Notes: generated from the letters alone by a model not told the origin. A stretch of DNA of 64,000 bases from Comamonas sp. (GCF_009360615.1 NZ_SPEY01000004.1:1-64000), one strand, 5' to 3'. Positions 24,908-34,105 are shown, numbered from the stretch's first letter. Made by a program: numbers and translations.

Positions 24908-25852
24908 TCAAGCGATGGCAGCTTCTTTCTTTATAGAAGCCCTGAATCCTGCGGGAGCCTGGCGGCTGAAGAACTCCTGCAGGAACTCGACGCAGACCCG
25001 TACCTTGGCCGAACGATCGAGCCGCGTCGGATACACGGCCCAGATATTTGCCGGCTGCTGCCACTCGGGCAGCAGTTGCACCAGGCGTCCGGCCTGCAGA
25101 TCGGCCGACACGTCCCAGAGCGAGCGCAGCACGATGCCATGGCCGTCACGCGCCCATTGCACGGCCATCTCGCCATGATTGGTGGACAGCGGCCCGGTCA
25201 CCTTCACGTTGCGCTCCTGACTGCCCGAGCGCAGCTTCCAGACACCGAACGCATGGTCACGCTCCTTGATGACCAGGCAGTCGTGTGCGGCCAGCTCGTC
25301 GAGCGTGCGCGGGCTGCCACGCCGCTGCACATAGGCAGGGGCCGCGCACAGCACACGGTGGTTGTCGGCCAGATGCCGCGTGATCAGGTGCGGCGCGATC
25401 TCGTCGCCCACGCGCACATCGAGATCGAAGCCCTCGGCCGCGACATCGACGATGCGGTCGAACACTTCCAGGCGCAGCTGCAGCGCCGGATATTGCGCAA
25501 TCAGCTGTGACAGCGCGGGCGCCACCACATTGCGGCCGAAGCCGAAGCTGGTCGCCACCCGCAGCAGCCCGCGCGGCTGGCGGCGCGTCACATCCACCTC
25601 CTGCAGCAGGTGCTCGACCTCGTCCAGAATGCGCTGCGCCCAGTGGTAGACGCGTTCACCCTGCTCCGTGACAGCGACCCGCCGCGTGGTGCGGTGCAGC
25701 AGCTTCACGCCCAGCTCCTGCTCCAGCAGGCGGATCCGCTTGCTGACGAAGGCCGGCGAAGCCTGGTGCGCGGCCGCCGCCTCTGCAAAGCTGGCTTTGC
25801 GCACCACGGTGGTGAAGACACGCAGATCTTCGGGGGAAGGCATTTTCTGCAC
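24908..25852 (-). CDS. dmlR: LysR family regulator, DmlR-like
   Basis: This 314-residue LysR protein has the N-terminal winged helix LRVFTTVVRKASFAEAAAAH and SKRIRLLEQELGVKLLHR, then an effector domain. It is transcribed divergently from a D-malate/tartrate dehydrogenase gene, 119 bp apart, the arrangement of E. coli dmlR-dmlA, in which DmlR activates dmlA on D-malate. That context, plus the general DmlR-like sequence, supports the name. ATCCAGTG-like repeats are absent, but ATGCAATTGTAT (25879-25890) is a candidate operator. The start at 25852 or an ATG 3 codons later is possible. Confidence 0.8.
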   Translation of the reverse strand: MQKMPSPEDLRVFTTVVRKASFAEAAAAHQASPAFVSKRIRLLEQELGVKLLHRTTRRVAVTEQGERVYHWAQRILDEVEHLLQEVDVTRRQPRGLLRVATSFGFGRNVVAPALSQLIAQYPALQLRLEVFDRIVDVAAEGFDLDVRVGDEIAPHLITRHLADNHRVLCAAPAYVQRRGSPRTLDELAAHDCLVIKERDHAFGVWKLRSGSQERNVKVTGPLSTNHGEMAVQWARDGHGIVLRSLWDVSADLQAGRLVQLLPEWQQPANIWAVYPTRLDRSAKVRVCVEFLQEFFSRQAPAGFRASIKKEAAIA

Positions 25853-25878
25853 GATCTGTAAATAATCAGGTCACGATC

Positions 25879-25890
25879 ATGCAATTGTAT
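25879..25890. promoter_or_regulatory. Operator candidate between dmlR and dmlA
   Basis: ATGCAATTGTAT is a near-perfect palindrome (one mismatch pair) placed between the divergent starts. Its position and short dyad symmetry fit a LysR-type site, though this is not a motif I can assign to a known regulator. Confidence 0.4.
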
Positions 25891-25971
25891 TCATTTCAGC
25901 ACGGTGCAGAATACCGCCAGGCACAGGCTCCTGAGCAGCCTGGACTTCCCACACACTCCAGAGAAAGCACC

Positions 25972-27060
25972 ATGTCCACTCCCAAAAAGATTGCAGTCAT
26001 CGCCGGCGACGGCATCGGCAAGGAAGTCATGCCTGAAGGCCTGCGCGCACTGCAGGCTGCAGCCAGGCGCTTCGATCTGCCGCTGGAGTTCCACCATTTC
26101 GACTGGGCCCACTGCGACTACTACGCGAAACACGGCCAGATGATGCCCGACGACTGGAAGGAGCAGCTTGCGGGCATGGACGCCATCTTCTTCGGTGCCG
26201 TGGGCTGGCCCGCCACCGTGCCCGACCATGTATCGCTGTGGGGCTCGCTGCTCAAGTTCCGCCGCGAATTCGACCAATACATCAATCTGCGTCCGGTACG
26301 CCTGTTCGAAGGCGTGCCCTGCCCCCTGGCCGGCCGCAAGCCCGGCGACATCGACTACTACGTGGTGAGAGAGAACACCGAAGGCGAGTACACCTCGCTG
26401 GGCGGCGTGATGTTCGAAGGCACGGACCGCGAAATCGTGATCCAGGAGTCGGTCTACTCGCGCAAGGGGGCCGACCGCCTGCTCAAGTACGCCTTCGATC
26501 TGGCCCAGAGTCGCGCCAAGAAGCACGTGACGCTGGCCACCAAGAGCAACGGCATCGCCATCAGCATGCCCTGGTGGGACAAGCGCGCCGACGATGTGGC
26601 CAAGGCCTACCCCGAGGTCACGCTGGACAAGCAGCACATCGACATCCTGACCGCACGCTTCGTGCTGCAGCCCGGCCGCTTCGATGTGGTGGCCGCCACC
26701 AACCTCTTCGGCGACATCCTGTCCGACCTGGGCCCCGCCACCACGGGCACCATCGGCCTGGCACCCTCGGCCAACCTCAACCCCGACCGCAACTTCCCCT
26801 CGCTGTTCGAGCCCGTGCACGGCTCGGCACCCGACATCTACGGCAAGAACATCGCCAACCCCATCGCCATGGTCTGGTCGGGCGCGCTGATGCTGGACTT
26901 CCTGGGCCGCAGCGAAGGAGCCTGGCGCCAGGCCCACGACACCATCGTGGCTGCCATCGAGCACACGATCAAGGCCGGTCCGCTGACGCCCGATCTGGGC
27001 GGCAAGGCCAATACCACCGAGGTGGGCGAGGCCATCGCGGCGGCCATCGCCAACGCCTGA
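25972..27060 (+). CDS. dmlA: Tartrate/D-malate dehydrogenase (decarboxylating)
   Basis: This 362-residue NAD-dependent beta-decarboxylating dehydrogenase is related to isopropylmalate dehydrogenase. It converts D-malate to pyruvate plus CO2, and members also act on tartrate. VIAGDGIGKEVMPEGLRAL, SLWGSLLKFRREFDQYINLRP (key residues R and Y), YVVRENTEGEY and EPVHGSAPDIYGKN are characteristic, with the metal-binding aspartates in GDILSDLG. It closely resembles E. coli DmlA. The ATG at 25972 is preceded by AGAGAAAG. A terminator lies 40-80 bp after the stop. Confidence 0.92.
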   Translation: MSTPKKIAVIAGDGIGKEVMPEGLRALQAAARRFDLPLEFHHFDWAHCDYYAKHGQMMPDDWKEQLAGMDAIFFGAVGWPATVPDHVSLWGSLLKFRREFDQYINLRPVRLFEGVPCPLAGRKPGDIDYYVVRENTEGEYTSLGGVMFEGTDREIVIQESVYSRKGADRLLKYAFDLAQSRAKKHVTLATKSNGIAISMPWWDKRADDVAKAYPEVTLDKQHIDILTARFVLQPGRFDVVAATNLFGDILSDLGPATTGTIGLAPSANLNPDRNFPSLFEPVHGSAPDIYGKNIANPIAMVWSGALMLDFLGRSEGAWRQAHDTIVAAIEHTIKAGPLTPDLGGKANTTEVGEAIAAAIANA

Positions 27061-27069
27061 TGACTCCGG

Positions 27070-27140
27070 GCCGGCTGCAGCCGGCCTGATGCAATATGAG
27101 AAGCACCCCGCGCAGGCTGGACCTGCACTGGGGTGCTTTT
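27070..27140 (+). terminator. Terminator region after dmlA
   Basis: GCCGGCTGCAGCCGGC (27070-27085) is a perfect palindrome. The main terminator is the hairpin pairing AGCACCCC (27102-27109) with GGGGTGCT (27130-27137), followed by TTTTG; an inner GCAGG/CCTGC pair strengthens it. The convergent DUF1801 gene ends at 27178 and may use it as well. Confidence 0.7.
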
Positions 27141-27177
27141 GCACGCCCGAGCGCCCGGAGCCACCGGCTGCGGCGAG

Positions 27178-27639
27178 CTAGGCTTCAGACTGCGGTTTGG
27201 CTTTGGCTTGCGACGCCGGTTTTCTGGCCGACCGGGCCTGGGCATTGCGCTGCGCTGCGGCCTGCACCAGCGCCTGGAAGGCCGCAGCATCCAGCGCATC
27301 GCCCACACGCAGGTCGATGGCCCGGCGCGTGCCGCCCTCCAGGCTGGCATTGAACAGGCCGGCCGGGTCGGCCAGGGTCGCACCATGCGCGAAGGTCAGC
27401 TTGACCACGGCCTGGTAGGTCTCGCCCGTGCAAAGAATGCCGTCCTGCGACCATACGGGCGTGCCGCGCCATTTGAGCTCTTCCACCACGGCGGGCAAGG
27501 CCTCGCGGATCAGTGCGCGCACGCGGGCCAACGTGGCGCCGCGCCAGTCGTCCAGGCCGGCAATCCTGGCGTCGATCAGAGCCGATGCCTCGGGGCCGCT
27601 GACGGGCCCGGCAGAGGATGCGGGTAGCGAGGTGCTCAT
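27178..27639 (-). CDS. DUF1801 domain-containing protein
   Basis: This 153-residue cytoplasmic protein carries a DUF1801 (YdhG-like) domain: ALPAVVEELKWRGTPVWSQDGILC and AVVKLTFAHGATLADPAGLFN (key residues W, P, H) are the conserved core. An Ala/Lys-rich tail (KPASQAKAKPQSEA) extends the C-terminus. Function is unknown for the family. The ATG at 27639 with GAAAGCTCTCC upstream on the complement is chosen; the longer frame has no family sequence. It is convergent with dmlA and has no obvious link to the neighbouring catabolic cluster. Confidence 0.82.
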   Translation of the reverse strand: MSTSLPASSAGPVSGPEASALIDARIAGLDDWRGATLARVRALIREALPAVVEELKWRGTPVWSQDGILCTGETYQAVVKLTFAHGATLADPAGLFNASLEGGTRRAIDLRVGDALDAAAFQALVQAAAQRNAQARSARKPASQAKAKPQSEA

Positions 27640-27729
27640 GGAAAGCTCTCCTTCATCAATTCGACCCCATGCGCAAGGCCCACATGGCATGTAAAACGGC
27701 GCCCTGCGGACTTGCCGATGGCATCGCGC

Positions 27730-28665
27730 TCAGCCCTGTCCCCTGGCGACCTCGCGCAGGCATTCGACCAGCAATCCCGTGGTCGGCGTCAGCGGCTGGC
27801 CGCGCAAGGTGATCAGCCCCACGGGCGGCAGATCGATGGGCACGACCAGATCCAGCAGGGCCAGTGTACCCAGGGCCGCATGGCAGCGGGCCACGCCACG
27901 CGCCATGAAGGCCACGGCGCCGCGCTGGTGCACAAAGGTCAGCTGCGAGAGAAAGGAGGCGGTCTCCACGATGTCGGCCGGCGGATGCAGGCCGTGGGCA
28001 TAGAACTGCTGCTCCAGCTTCACGCGCAGCGAGGCCCAGGGCGGCGGCAGCACGCAAGGCTGGTCCGCCAGGGCCTGCCAGCTGGCCGCGCCCGGCGCCA
28101 GCAGCGCATGGCCGGGCCGCACCACGGCCACCATGGGGTCGTCGTACAGCGCCTCGGTCTCCAGGTCGGGCGCGGCATAGCCGGGCTCCAGCCGCCCCAC
28201 GAACAGATCCAGCTCTCCCAGGCGCAGCTTGGGCAGCAAGCGCGTCAGATCCCCTTCCTCCACCATCACCGTGGTCTGGTCCGAACGCGCCTTGAGCCGC
28301 TCCACGGCGCTCGCCAGCAGCACCGGCGTGGCCACCACCATGGCCCCCACGCTGGTGCGCCCGCGCGCGCCGCTGGCCTCGGCAGCCATCTCGTCGCGCG
28401 TGCGTTCGAAGCCAGCCAGCACCGAGCGCGCAAACCGCACCATGCTGACACCGGCTGCCGTGGGCTCGGTGCCGCGCGTGGAGCGTTCGAACAGCACCAT
28501 GCCCAGCATGCGCTCGACCTCGGCCAGGGTCTTGGAGACGGCGGGCTGGGTCACGGCCAGAAACTCGGCAGCGCGGCCCAGGTGACGAAACTGGTCCAGC
28601 GCCACCAGCAATTGCAGATGGCGCAGCTTGAGGTTGGAGCGCAGCACACGATCGATCTTGCTCAT
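27730..28665 (-). CDS. LysR family transcriptional regulator, GbpR-like
   Basis: This 311-residue LysR protein begins LKLRHLQLLVALDQFRHLGRAAEFLAVTQPAVSK (key residues H16, Q18 and the recognition helix TQPAVSK), the pattern of the GbpR/CbbR-related sugar-acid regulators. The effector domain fills about 95-300. It is divergent from the Bug receptor gene at 28777 and is probably the specific regulator of the sugar-acid-type cluster that follows. GATTGT-N16-ACAATC (28713-28740) in the shared promoter is its candidate site. Confidence 0.87.
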   Translation of the reverse strand: MSKIDRVLRSNLKLRHLQLLVALDQFRHLGRAAEFLAVTQPAVSKTLAEVERMLGMVLFERSTRGTEPTAAGVSMVRFARSVLAGFERTRDEMAAEASGARGRTSVGAMVVATPVLLASAVERLKARSDQTTVMVEEGDLTRLLPKLRLGELDLFVGRLEPGYAAPDLETEALYDDPMVAVVRPGHALLAPGAASWQALADQPCVLPPPWASLRVKLEQQFYAHGLHPPADIVETASFLSQLTFVHQRGAVAFMARGVARCHAALGTLALLDLVVPIDLPPVGLITLRGQPLTPTTGLLVECLREVARGQG

Positions 28666-28712
28666 GGGGCTTCATTACTTAATGGTTATGAAGAGAGTCT
28701 ATCTTTTCATTG

Positions 28713-28740
28713 GATTGTCATGGAGCAGTTTTGAACAATC
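28713..28740. promoter_or_regulatory. Inverted repeat in the promoter of the sugar-acid cluster
   Basis: GATTGT (28713-28718) and ACAATC (28735-28740) form a perfect 6-bp inverted repeat spaced by 16 bp between the divergent LysR gene and the first structural gene. It is a candidate activator site. Confidence 0.4.
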
Positions 28741-28776
28741 GGGGCTAGCAATTCAAATAACGACAGGAGACACGCG

Positions 28777-29760
28777 ATGATCCCCCCACGCAGCAGCCGG
28801 CGCAGCTTTGTGCTCGGCGCCCTCGGCGCAGCCACGCTCGGAACTTCCACCCGCCTGCTGGCCCAGACCTGGCCCGAGCGCCCCATCACCTTCATCTGCC
28901 CCTGGCCTGCCGGCGGCACGGCCGACCAGTCCATGCGCGCGCTGTGCACCGTGGCCGGCCGCATCCTGGGCCAGGCGATTGCAGTGGAAAACCGCGCCGG
29001 AGCCTCCGGCATGATCGGCTCCAAGGCTCTGGCCTCGGCCAAGCCCGACGGCTACACCATCGGCCAGATCCCGATCTCGGTCACGCGCTTTTCCCAGCTG
29101 GGCACGCTGCAGGCCGACCCGCGCAAGGACTACACCTATATCGCGCGCACCTCGGGCCAGACCTTCGGCATCGCCGTGCCGGCCAATTCGCGCTTCAAGA
29201 CCCTGCAGGACTTCGTCGCCGCCGCCAGGGCCAAGCCCGGCAGCATCACCTATGCCCATGCCGGGGTGGGCGGTGCCACCCATGTGGGCATGGAGGAGTT
29301 TGCGGCCGCAGCCGGCATCCAGCTCAGCCATGTGCCCTACAAGGGCGGCGCCGAGGCGCTGCAGGGCGTGCTGGGCGGCCATGTGGATGCGCTGGCCGAC
29401 TCCAGCTCCTGGGCCCCGCATGTCGAAGCCGGCAAGCTGCGCCTGCTGGCCACCTGGGGCGAGCAGCGCACGCCGCGCTTCAAGGACGTGCCCACGCTCA
29501 AGGACCTGGGCTACAACGTGGTCGTCGATGCGCCCAACGGCATCGGCGCGCCCAAGGGCCTGCCGCCTGAGGTCGAAGCCAAGCTGCGCGATGCCTTCCG
29601 CCAGGCCGTGGCCAGCCCCGAGTTCAAGTCCGTGGCCGAAAGGCTGGACGCGCCCTTGCTCTACCTGGATGGCCCCGACTACGCCAGGTATGTGAGCACG
29701 GTCTACCAGAAGGAAACCGTGCTCATCGACAAACTCAAACTGCGCGACCTGATGCGCTGA
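28777..29760 (+). CDS. Bug-family tripartite tricarboxylate receptor
   Basis: This 327-residue periplasmic receptor begins with a twin-arginine-like signal (SRRSFVLGALG) ending near LLAQTWPERP (about residues 27-34). Bug landmarks are FICPWPAGGTADQSMRAL, ENRAGASGMIGSKALA and LSHVPYKGGAEALQGVLGG. The ligand-binding loops suggest a carboxylate, but the specific substrate cannot be deduced. AGGAG lies 8 bp before the ATG. It is the first gene of the plus-strand cluster and faces a LysR gene; the dehydratase follows 47 bp later. No TctA/TctB genes are present here. Confidence 0.93.
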   Translation: MIPPRSSRRSFVLGALGAATLGTSTRLLAQTWPERPITFICPWPAGGTADQSMRALCTVAGRILGQAIAVENRAGASGMIGSKALASAKPDGYTIGQIPISVTRFSQLGTLQADPRKDYTYIARTSGQTFGIAVPANSRFKTLQDFVAAARAKPGSITYAHAGVGGATHVGMEEFAAAAGIQLSHVPYKGGAEALQGVLGGHVDALADSSSWAPHVEAGKLRLLATWGEQRTPRFKDVPTLKDLGYNVVVDAPNGIGAPKGLPPEVEAKLRDAFRQAVASPEFKSVAERLDAPLLYLDGPDYARYVSTVYQKETVLIDKLKLRDLMR

Positions 29761-29807
29761 CGCGCCGCGTCCCCACCGCCTCAGGCCCGCCATCCCCGGA
29801 CTCCAAG

Positions 29808-31337
29808 ATGCTCTCCTCCTCTTCCTCCCTGCTGCACCTGCACCCCAACGACAACGTGCTGGTGGCCAAGACCGCCCTGGCCCTGGGCCAGGACATTCCC
29901 GAGCTGGGAGTGCGAACGCGCGCCCAGGTGCCGGCCGGACACAAGATCGCGGCACGCCGCATCGCCGAGGGCGAGCAGGTCAAGAAGTACGACACGGTGA
30001 TCGGTGTCGCCACACGCGACCTGGAGCCTGGCGACTATGTGCACAGCCACAACCTCAAGCTGGTGGACTACTACCGCGACCCGTCGTTCGGTGCCGACGT
30101 ACGGCCCGTGGACTACGTGCCCGAGGAAGAGCGCGCCACTTTCCAGGGGTTTGTGCGAGCAGGTGGCGGCGTGGGCACGCGCAACTTCATCGGCATCCTG
30201 TCCTCGGTCAACTGCTCGGCCACCGTGATCAAGCGCATCGCCGCCCACTTCACGCCCGAGCGGCTGGCAGCCTTTCCCAATGTGGATGGCGTGGCCGCCT
30301 TTGCCCAGAGCAGCGGCTGCGGCATGTCCTCGCCCAGCGAGCACTTCGACGTGCTGCGCCGTACCCTCGCCGGCTATGCGCGCCACCCCAACCTGGCGGG
30401 CGTGCTCATCGTGGGTCTTGGCTGCGAGCGCAACCAGGTCGATGCCTTGGTGGATTCGCAAGGCCTCAAGGAAGGTCAGTTGCTGCGCACTCTGGTGATG
30501 CAGGAAGTGGGTGGCACGCGCGCCACCATCGAGGCAGGTATTGCCGCCATCGAGGAAATGCTGCCCATCGCCGACCAGGCCCAGCGCAGCACCGTCAGCG
30601 CCGCCCACCTCAAGATCGGCCTGGAATGCGGCGGCTCGGACGGCTTTTCGGGCATCACGGCCAACCCCGGCCTGGGCGCAGCCATGGACATTCTGGTGCG
30701 CCACGGCGGCACGGCCATTCTGTCCGAGACGCCCGAGATCCATGGCGTGGAGTTCATGCTCACGCGCCGCGCCATCAGTCCCGAAGTCGGTCAGAAGCTG
30801 CTGGACCGCCTGGCCTGGTGGGAACGCTACGCAGCCGGCCAGAACGCCCAGTTCAACGGCGTGGTCGGTCATGGCAACCAGGCCGGCGGCCTGGCCAACA
30901 TCTTTGAAAAATCTCTGGGCAGCGCCATGAAGGGCGGCACCACGCCGCTGCGCGCCGTCTATGAATATGCCGAGCCCATCACCGAAAACGGCTTCGTCTT
31001 CATGGACTCGCCGGGCTACGACCCGGTGGCCTCCACCGGCCAGATCGCCAGCGGCGCCCAGCTGATCTGCTTCACCACGGGCCGCGGCTCCATGTTCGGC
31101 AGCAAACCCGCACCCACCATCAAGCTGGCCAGCAACACGCCCATGTACCAGCGCCTGCAGGAAGACATGGACATCAACTGCGGCGTGGTCGTCGACGGAG
31201 AGCTGACCGTGCCCGAGCTGGGCCAGCAGATCTTCGAGCAGATCCTGCGCCATGCCAGCGGCGAACCGACCAAGAGCGAAGTCCTGGGACTGGGCGACCA
31301 TGAATTCGTGCCCTGGCACCTGGGCATCGTGAGCTGA
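29808..31337 (+). CDS. UxaA/GarD family sugar-acid dehydratase
   Basis: This 509-residue enzyme belongs to the altronate/galactarate dehydratase family. It has an N-terminal SAF domain (HLHPNDNVLVAKTAL, about 10-95) fused to the large catalytic domain. Typical segments are FVRAGGGVGTRNFIGIL, SSGCGMSSPSE, KIGLECGGSDGFSGITANPGLG (key residues C and G) and the C-terminal ASGEPTKSE region. The family removes water from a sugar acid to give a 2-keto-3-deoxy acid. The length matches E. coli UxaA (495) and GarD (523). The exact substrate (altronate, galactarate or another) is open. The gene is in an operon with the Bug receptor and the aldehyde dehydrogenase. Confidence 0.88.
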   Translation: MLSSSSSLLHLHPNDNVLVAKTALALGQDIPELGVRTRAQVPAGHKIAARRIAEGEQVKKYDTVIGVATRDLEPGDYVHSHNLKLVDYYRDPSFGADVRPVDYVPEEERATFQGFVRAGGGVGTRNFIGILSSVNCSATVIKRIAAHFTPERLAAFPNVDGVAAFAQSSGCGMSSPSEHFDVLRRTLAGYARHPNLAGVLIVGLGCERNQVDALVDSQGLKEGQLLRTLVMQEVGGTRATIEAGIAAIEEMLPIADQAQRSTVSAAHLKIGLECGGSDGFSGITANPGLGAAMDILVRHGGTAILSETPEIHGVEFMLTRRAISPEVGQKLLDRLAWWERYAAGQNAQFNGVVGHGNQAGGLANIFEKSLGSAMKGGTTPLRAVYEYAEPITENGFVFMDSPGYDPVASTGQIASGAQLICFTTGRGSMFGSKPAPTIKLASNTPMYQRLQEDMDINCGVVVDGELTVPELGQQIFEQILRHASGEPTKSEVLGLGDHEFVPWHLGIVS

Positions 31338-31399
31338 GGAAAACGCATCTTCCAGAGCTTTGCGCCCTTATCCGATCTTCACTTTCTGCGATTTTCACC

Positions 31400-32881
31400 A
31401 TGAACGCCATGCCACTCAGATTGCAACGCACCGAACTGCAGCGCAGTGCCAACTTCATCGCCGGCGCCTGGGTGCCCGCAGCCAGCGGCGACTGCTTTTC
31501 CGTGACCGATCCGGCCACGGGCAGCACCATTACCGACGTACCTGATTCAGGTGCAGCCGACGCGCGCGCTGCCGCGGATGCCGCCCAGGCGGCGCTGCCA
31601 GCCTGGCGCAAGCTGCCGGCCAAGCAACGCGCAACCATCATCAAGCGCTGGAACGACCTGGTGCTGCACCATCAGGACGATCTGGGTACGCTGATCTCGC
31701 TGGAGCAGGGCAAGCCGCTGGCCGAAGGCAAGGGCGAAGTAGCCTATGCCGCCAGCTACATCGAATGGTTCGGCGAGGCCGCCACGCGCATGAACGGCGA
31801 AGTCATTCCCGCGCCCATGCCGGGCCGGCGCATGTTCGCCCTGCGCGAGCCCGTGGGCGTGGTCGCCGCCATCACGCCCTGGAACTTCCCGGCCGCCATG
31901 ATCGCGCGCAAGATCGCGCCCGCCCTGGCCGCGGGCTGCACCGTGGTCTGCAAGCCGGCCGAGGACACGCCGCTGACCTCGCTGGCCCTGGTGCTGCTGG
32001 CGCACGAAGCCGGGGTGCCGGCCGGGGTGCTCAACATCGTCACGGCTTCGCGCGAGCGCACGCCCGAGGTGGTGGATCAGTGGCTGGACGACAGCCGCGT
32101 GCGCAAGATCACCTTCACCGGCTCCACGCCCGTGGGCAAGCATCTGGCACGCCGCAGCGCCGACACGCTGAAAAAGCTCTCGCTGGAGCTGGGCGGCAAT
32201 GCGCCCTTCATCGTCTTCGAGGATGCCGATGTGGAGGCCGCCGTGGACGGCTTCATGGCCGCCAAGTTCCGCAACGGCGGCCAGACCTGCGTCTGCCCCA
32301 ACCGCGTCTTTGTGCACCGCGCCGTGTACGAGATCTTTGCCCAGCTGCTCAGTGCCCGCGTGGCCGCACTGCACGTGGGCCCCGCCAGCGACCCGGCCTC
32401 GCAGATCGGCCCCATGATCAATGACCGCGCGGTCGAGAAGATCGCCCGCCATGTGGAGGACGCCGTGGCCAAGGGCGCGAGCGTGCTCACGGGCGGGCGC
32501 CGTCTGCCCGAGCTGGGGCCCACCTACTACGCCCCCACCGTGCTCTCGGGGGCCACTGCGGACATGGCCTGTGCCCGCGAGGAGACTTTCGGCCCCGTGG
32601 CACCGCTGACCGTGTTCGACGACGAGACCGAGGTTGTCGCCGCCGCCAACGACACGCCCTTCGGTCTGGCCGCCTATTTCTACAGCCAGGACCTACGCCG
32701 CATCTGGCGCGTCGCGGAGGCCCTGGAATCGGGCATCGTGGGTGTCAACGAAGGCGCGCTGGCCGCCGAGGCGGCCCCCTTTGGCGGCGTCAAGGAGTCG
32801 GGCTACGGCCGCGAAGGCTCCACCCACGGGCTCGACGATTACCTGCATATCAAATACGTCTGCCAGGGACAACTGGATTGA
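31400..32881 (+). CDS. NAD(P)-dependent aldehyde dehydrogenase (succinate-semialdehyde dehydrogenase-like)
   Basis: This 493-residue aldehyde dehydrogenase oxidises an aldehyde to an acid with NAD(P). Catalytic Glu263 lies in SLELGGNAP and nucleophile Cys297 in GGQTCVCPNR. The cofactor-fold segments ITPWNFPAAM and FTGSTPVGK are intact. The sequence is closest in pattern to succinate-semialdehyde dehydrogenases, but in this context the substrate may be an aldehyde formed by the cluster, such as an alpha-ketoglutarate semialdehyde or tartronate semialdehyde. It lies 62 bp after the dehydratase and 42 bp before a second Bug receptor, in one direction. Confidence 0.87.
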   Translation: MNAMPLRLQRTELQRSANFIAGAWVPAASGDCFSVTDPATGSTITDVPDSGAADARAAADAAQAALPAWRKLPAKQRATIIKRWNDLVLHHQDDLGTLISLEQGKPLAEGKGEVAYAASYIEWFGEAATRMNGEVIPAPMPGRRMFALREPVGVVAAITPWNFPAAMIARKIAPALAAGCTVVCKPAEDTPLTSLALVLLAHEAGVPAGVLNIVTASRERTPEVVDQWLDDSRVRKITFTGSTPVGKHLARRSADTLKKLSLELGGNAPFIVFEDADVEAAVDGFMAAKFRNGGQTCVCPNRVFVHRAVYEIFAQLLSARVAALHVGPASDPASQIGPMINDRAVEKIARHVEDAVAKGASVLTGGRRLPELGPTYYAPTVLSGATADMACAREETFGPVAPLTVFDDETEVVAAANDTPFGLAAYFYSQDLRRIWRVAEALESGIVGVNEGALAAEAAPFGGVKESGYGREGSTHGLDDYLHIKYVCQGQLD

Positions 32882-32923
32882 CGCAAGACGGTCGCTAGAA
32901 CCACTCACAACCGGAGACAAACC

Positions 32924-33916
32924 ATGAGCAGATCCAGACACCTCACCCGCAGACCCATGCTGGGCGCGCTGGCAGCGCTGGCCCTGGCCGGAGCCATGCC
33001 GCTGGCAAAGGCCCAGGGGAACTTCCCGAGCAAGCCCATCACCTTTGTGGTGCCCTATCCCGCAGGCGGTGCCAATGACATGCTGGGGCGGCTGGTCGGC
33101 CAGAAGATGGGCGAGTTGCTGGGAACCGCCAGCGTGGTGGACAACCGGCCCGGCGCCGGGGCACTGCTGGGTGCGGGCATCGTGGCGCGCGCACCGGCCG
33201 ACGGCTACACGCTGCTCGTCGGTGGCCTGGCCACCCACGCCGCCAGCCCGCACCTGATCAAGACCGAGTACGACCCGGTCAAGGACTTCGAGCCCATCGG
33301 CATGATCGGCAGCGCCCCCATCATCGCCATCACCGCCAACGACTCGCCCTACAAATCGCTCAAGGATGTGGTGGAGGCGGCCCGCAAGGACCCGCAGGCC
33401 GTGATGTACGGCTCCTCGGGCAACGGCTCGCCGCTGCACCTGGCCGGCGAACTGTTCGTGTCCATCGCCAGGGTCCCCATGACCCACGTGCCCTACAAGG
33501 GCGGCAATGCCCACATCGTGGATCTGATCGGCGGGCGCATTCCGGTCATCTTCGATACCGCGACCAACTCCATGCCGCTGCTGCGCGGCGGCAAGGTGCG
33601 CGCCCTGGCCGTGGGCTCCACCACCCGTCTGCCCGAGCTGCCCCATGTGCCGACCTTCGCCGAAGCCGGCTACCCACAGTTCGAGTTCTCGGCCTGGTAC
33701 GCACTGTTTGCGCCGTCCAAGACCAGCGCCGATGTCAGCGCCAGGCTCTCCGGTGCACTGGCCAAGGCACTCAAGCAGCCAGAGGTGGTCTCCAAGCTGC
33801 GCGATCTGGGCGTGACCCCGGGCAGCGGCGATGCCACTGAGCTGCGCGCCTTCGTGCCCCGTGAATACCAGCGCGTGGGCGGTCTCATCAAGACAGCGAA
33901 GATCAAAGCGGATTGA
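32924..33916 (+). CDS. Bug-family tripartite tricarboxylate receptor
   Basis: This is the second periplasmic Bug receptor of the cluster (330 residues). A signal peptide with a basic start (SRSRHLTRRPML) ends near AKAQGNFPSKP. Landmarks are FVVPYPAGGANDMLGRL, DNRPGAGALLGAGIV and MTHVPYKGGNAHIVDLIGG. It differs clearly from the receptor at 28777, so the cluster may take up two related carboxylates. The preceding ribosome-binding site is ACCGGAG. About 190 bp without a gene separate it from the sialidase-like gene. Confidence 0.93.
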   Translation: MSRSRHLTRRPMLGALAALALAGAMPLAKAQGNFPSKPITFVVPYPAGGANDMLGRLVGQKMGELLGTASVVDNRPGAGALLGAGIVARAPADGYTLLVGGLATHAASPHLIKTEYDPVKDFEPIGMIGSAPIIAITANDSPYKSLKDVVEAARKDPQAVMYGSSGNGSPLHLAGELFVSIARVPMTHVPYKGGNAHIVDLIGGRIPVIFDTATNSMPLLRGGKVRALAVGSTTRLPELPHVPTFAEAGYPQFEFSAWYALFAPSKTSADVSARLSGALAKALKQPEVVSKLRDLGVTPGSGDATELRAFVPREYQRVGGLIKTAKIKAD

Positions 33917-34105
33917 TCGGTTCCGAGCGTCTGCGCCGCTTTCTCAACGCTGGCGTCGCGCGCTCCGGTCATCCAAGAGCGCTCGCGCCTTCGCCGCGGG
34001 GCGGCACGCACCGCATCGACTCGTGCCCGACACCTGACCGCGGTCCCGCCCCACAACCAGACGTATTGAAGACAGCACCGTGTCATGACAAACCAAGGAA
34101 AACCC

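Noticed and set aside
28681-28712. Possible further LysR operator left of 28713
   Set aside because: AT-rich stretch with only imperfect symmetry; too weak to call.
29781-31319. Minus-strand 512-residue frame antisense to the dehydratase
   Set aside because: The UxaA/GarD family features are all on the plus strand; the antisense frame is Gln/His-rich shadow.
33917-34105. Possible small gene before the sialidase-like gene
   Set aside because: Short frames here show Arg/Pro-rich shadow composition and no ribosome-binding site.
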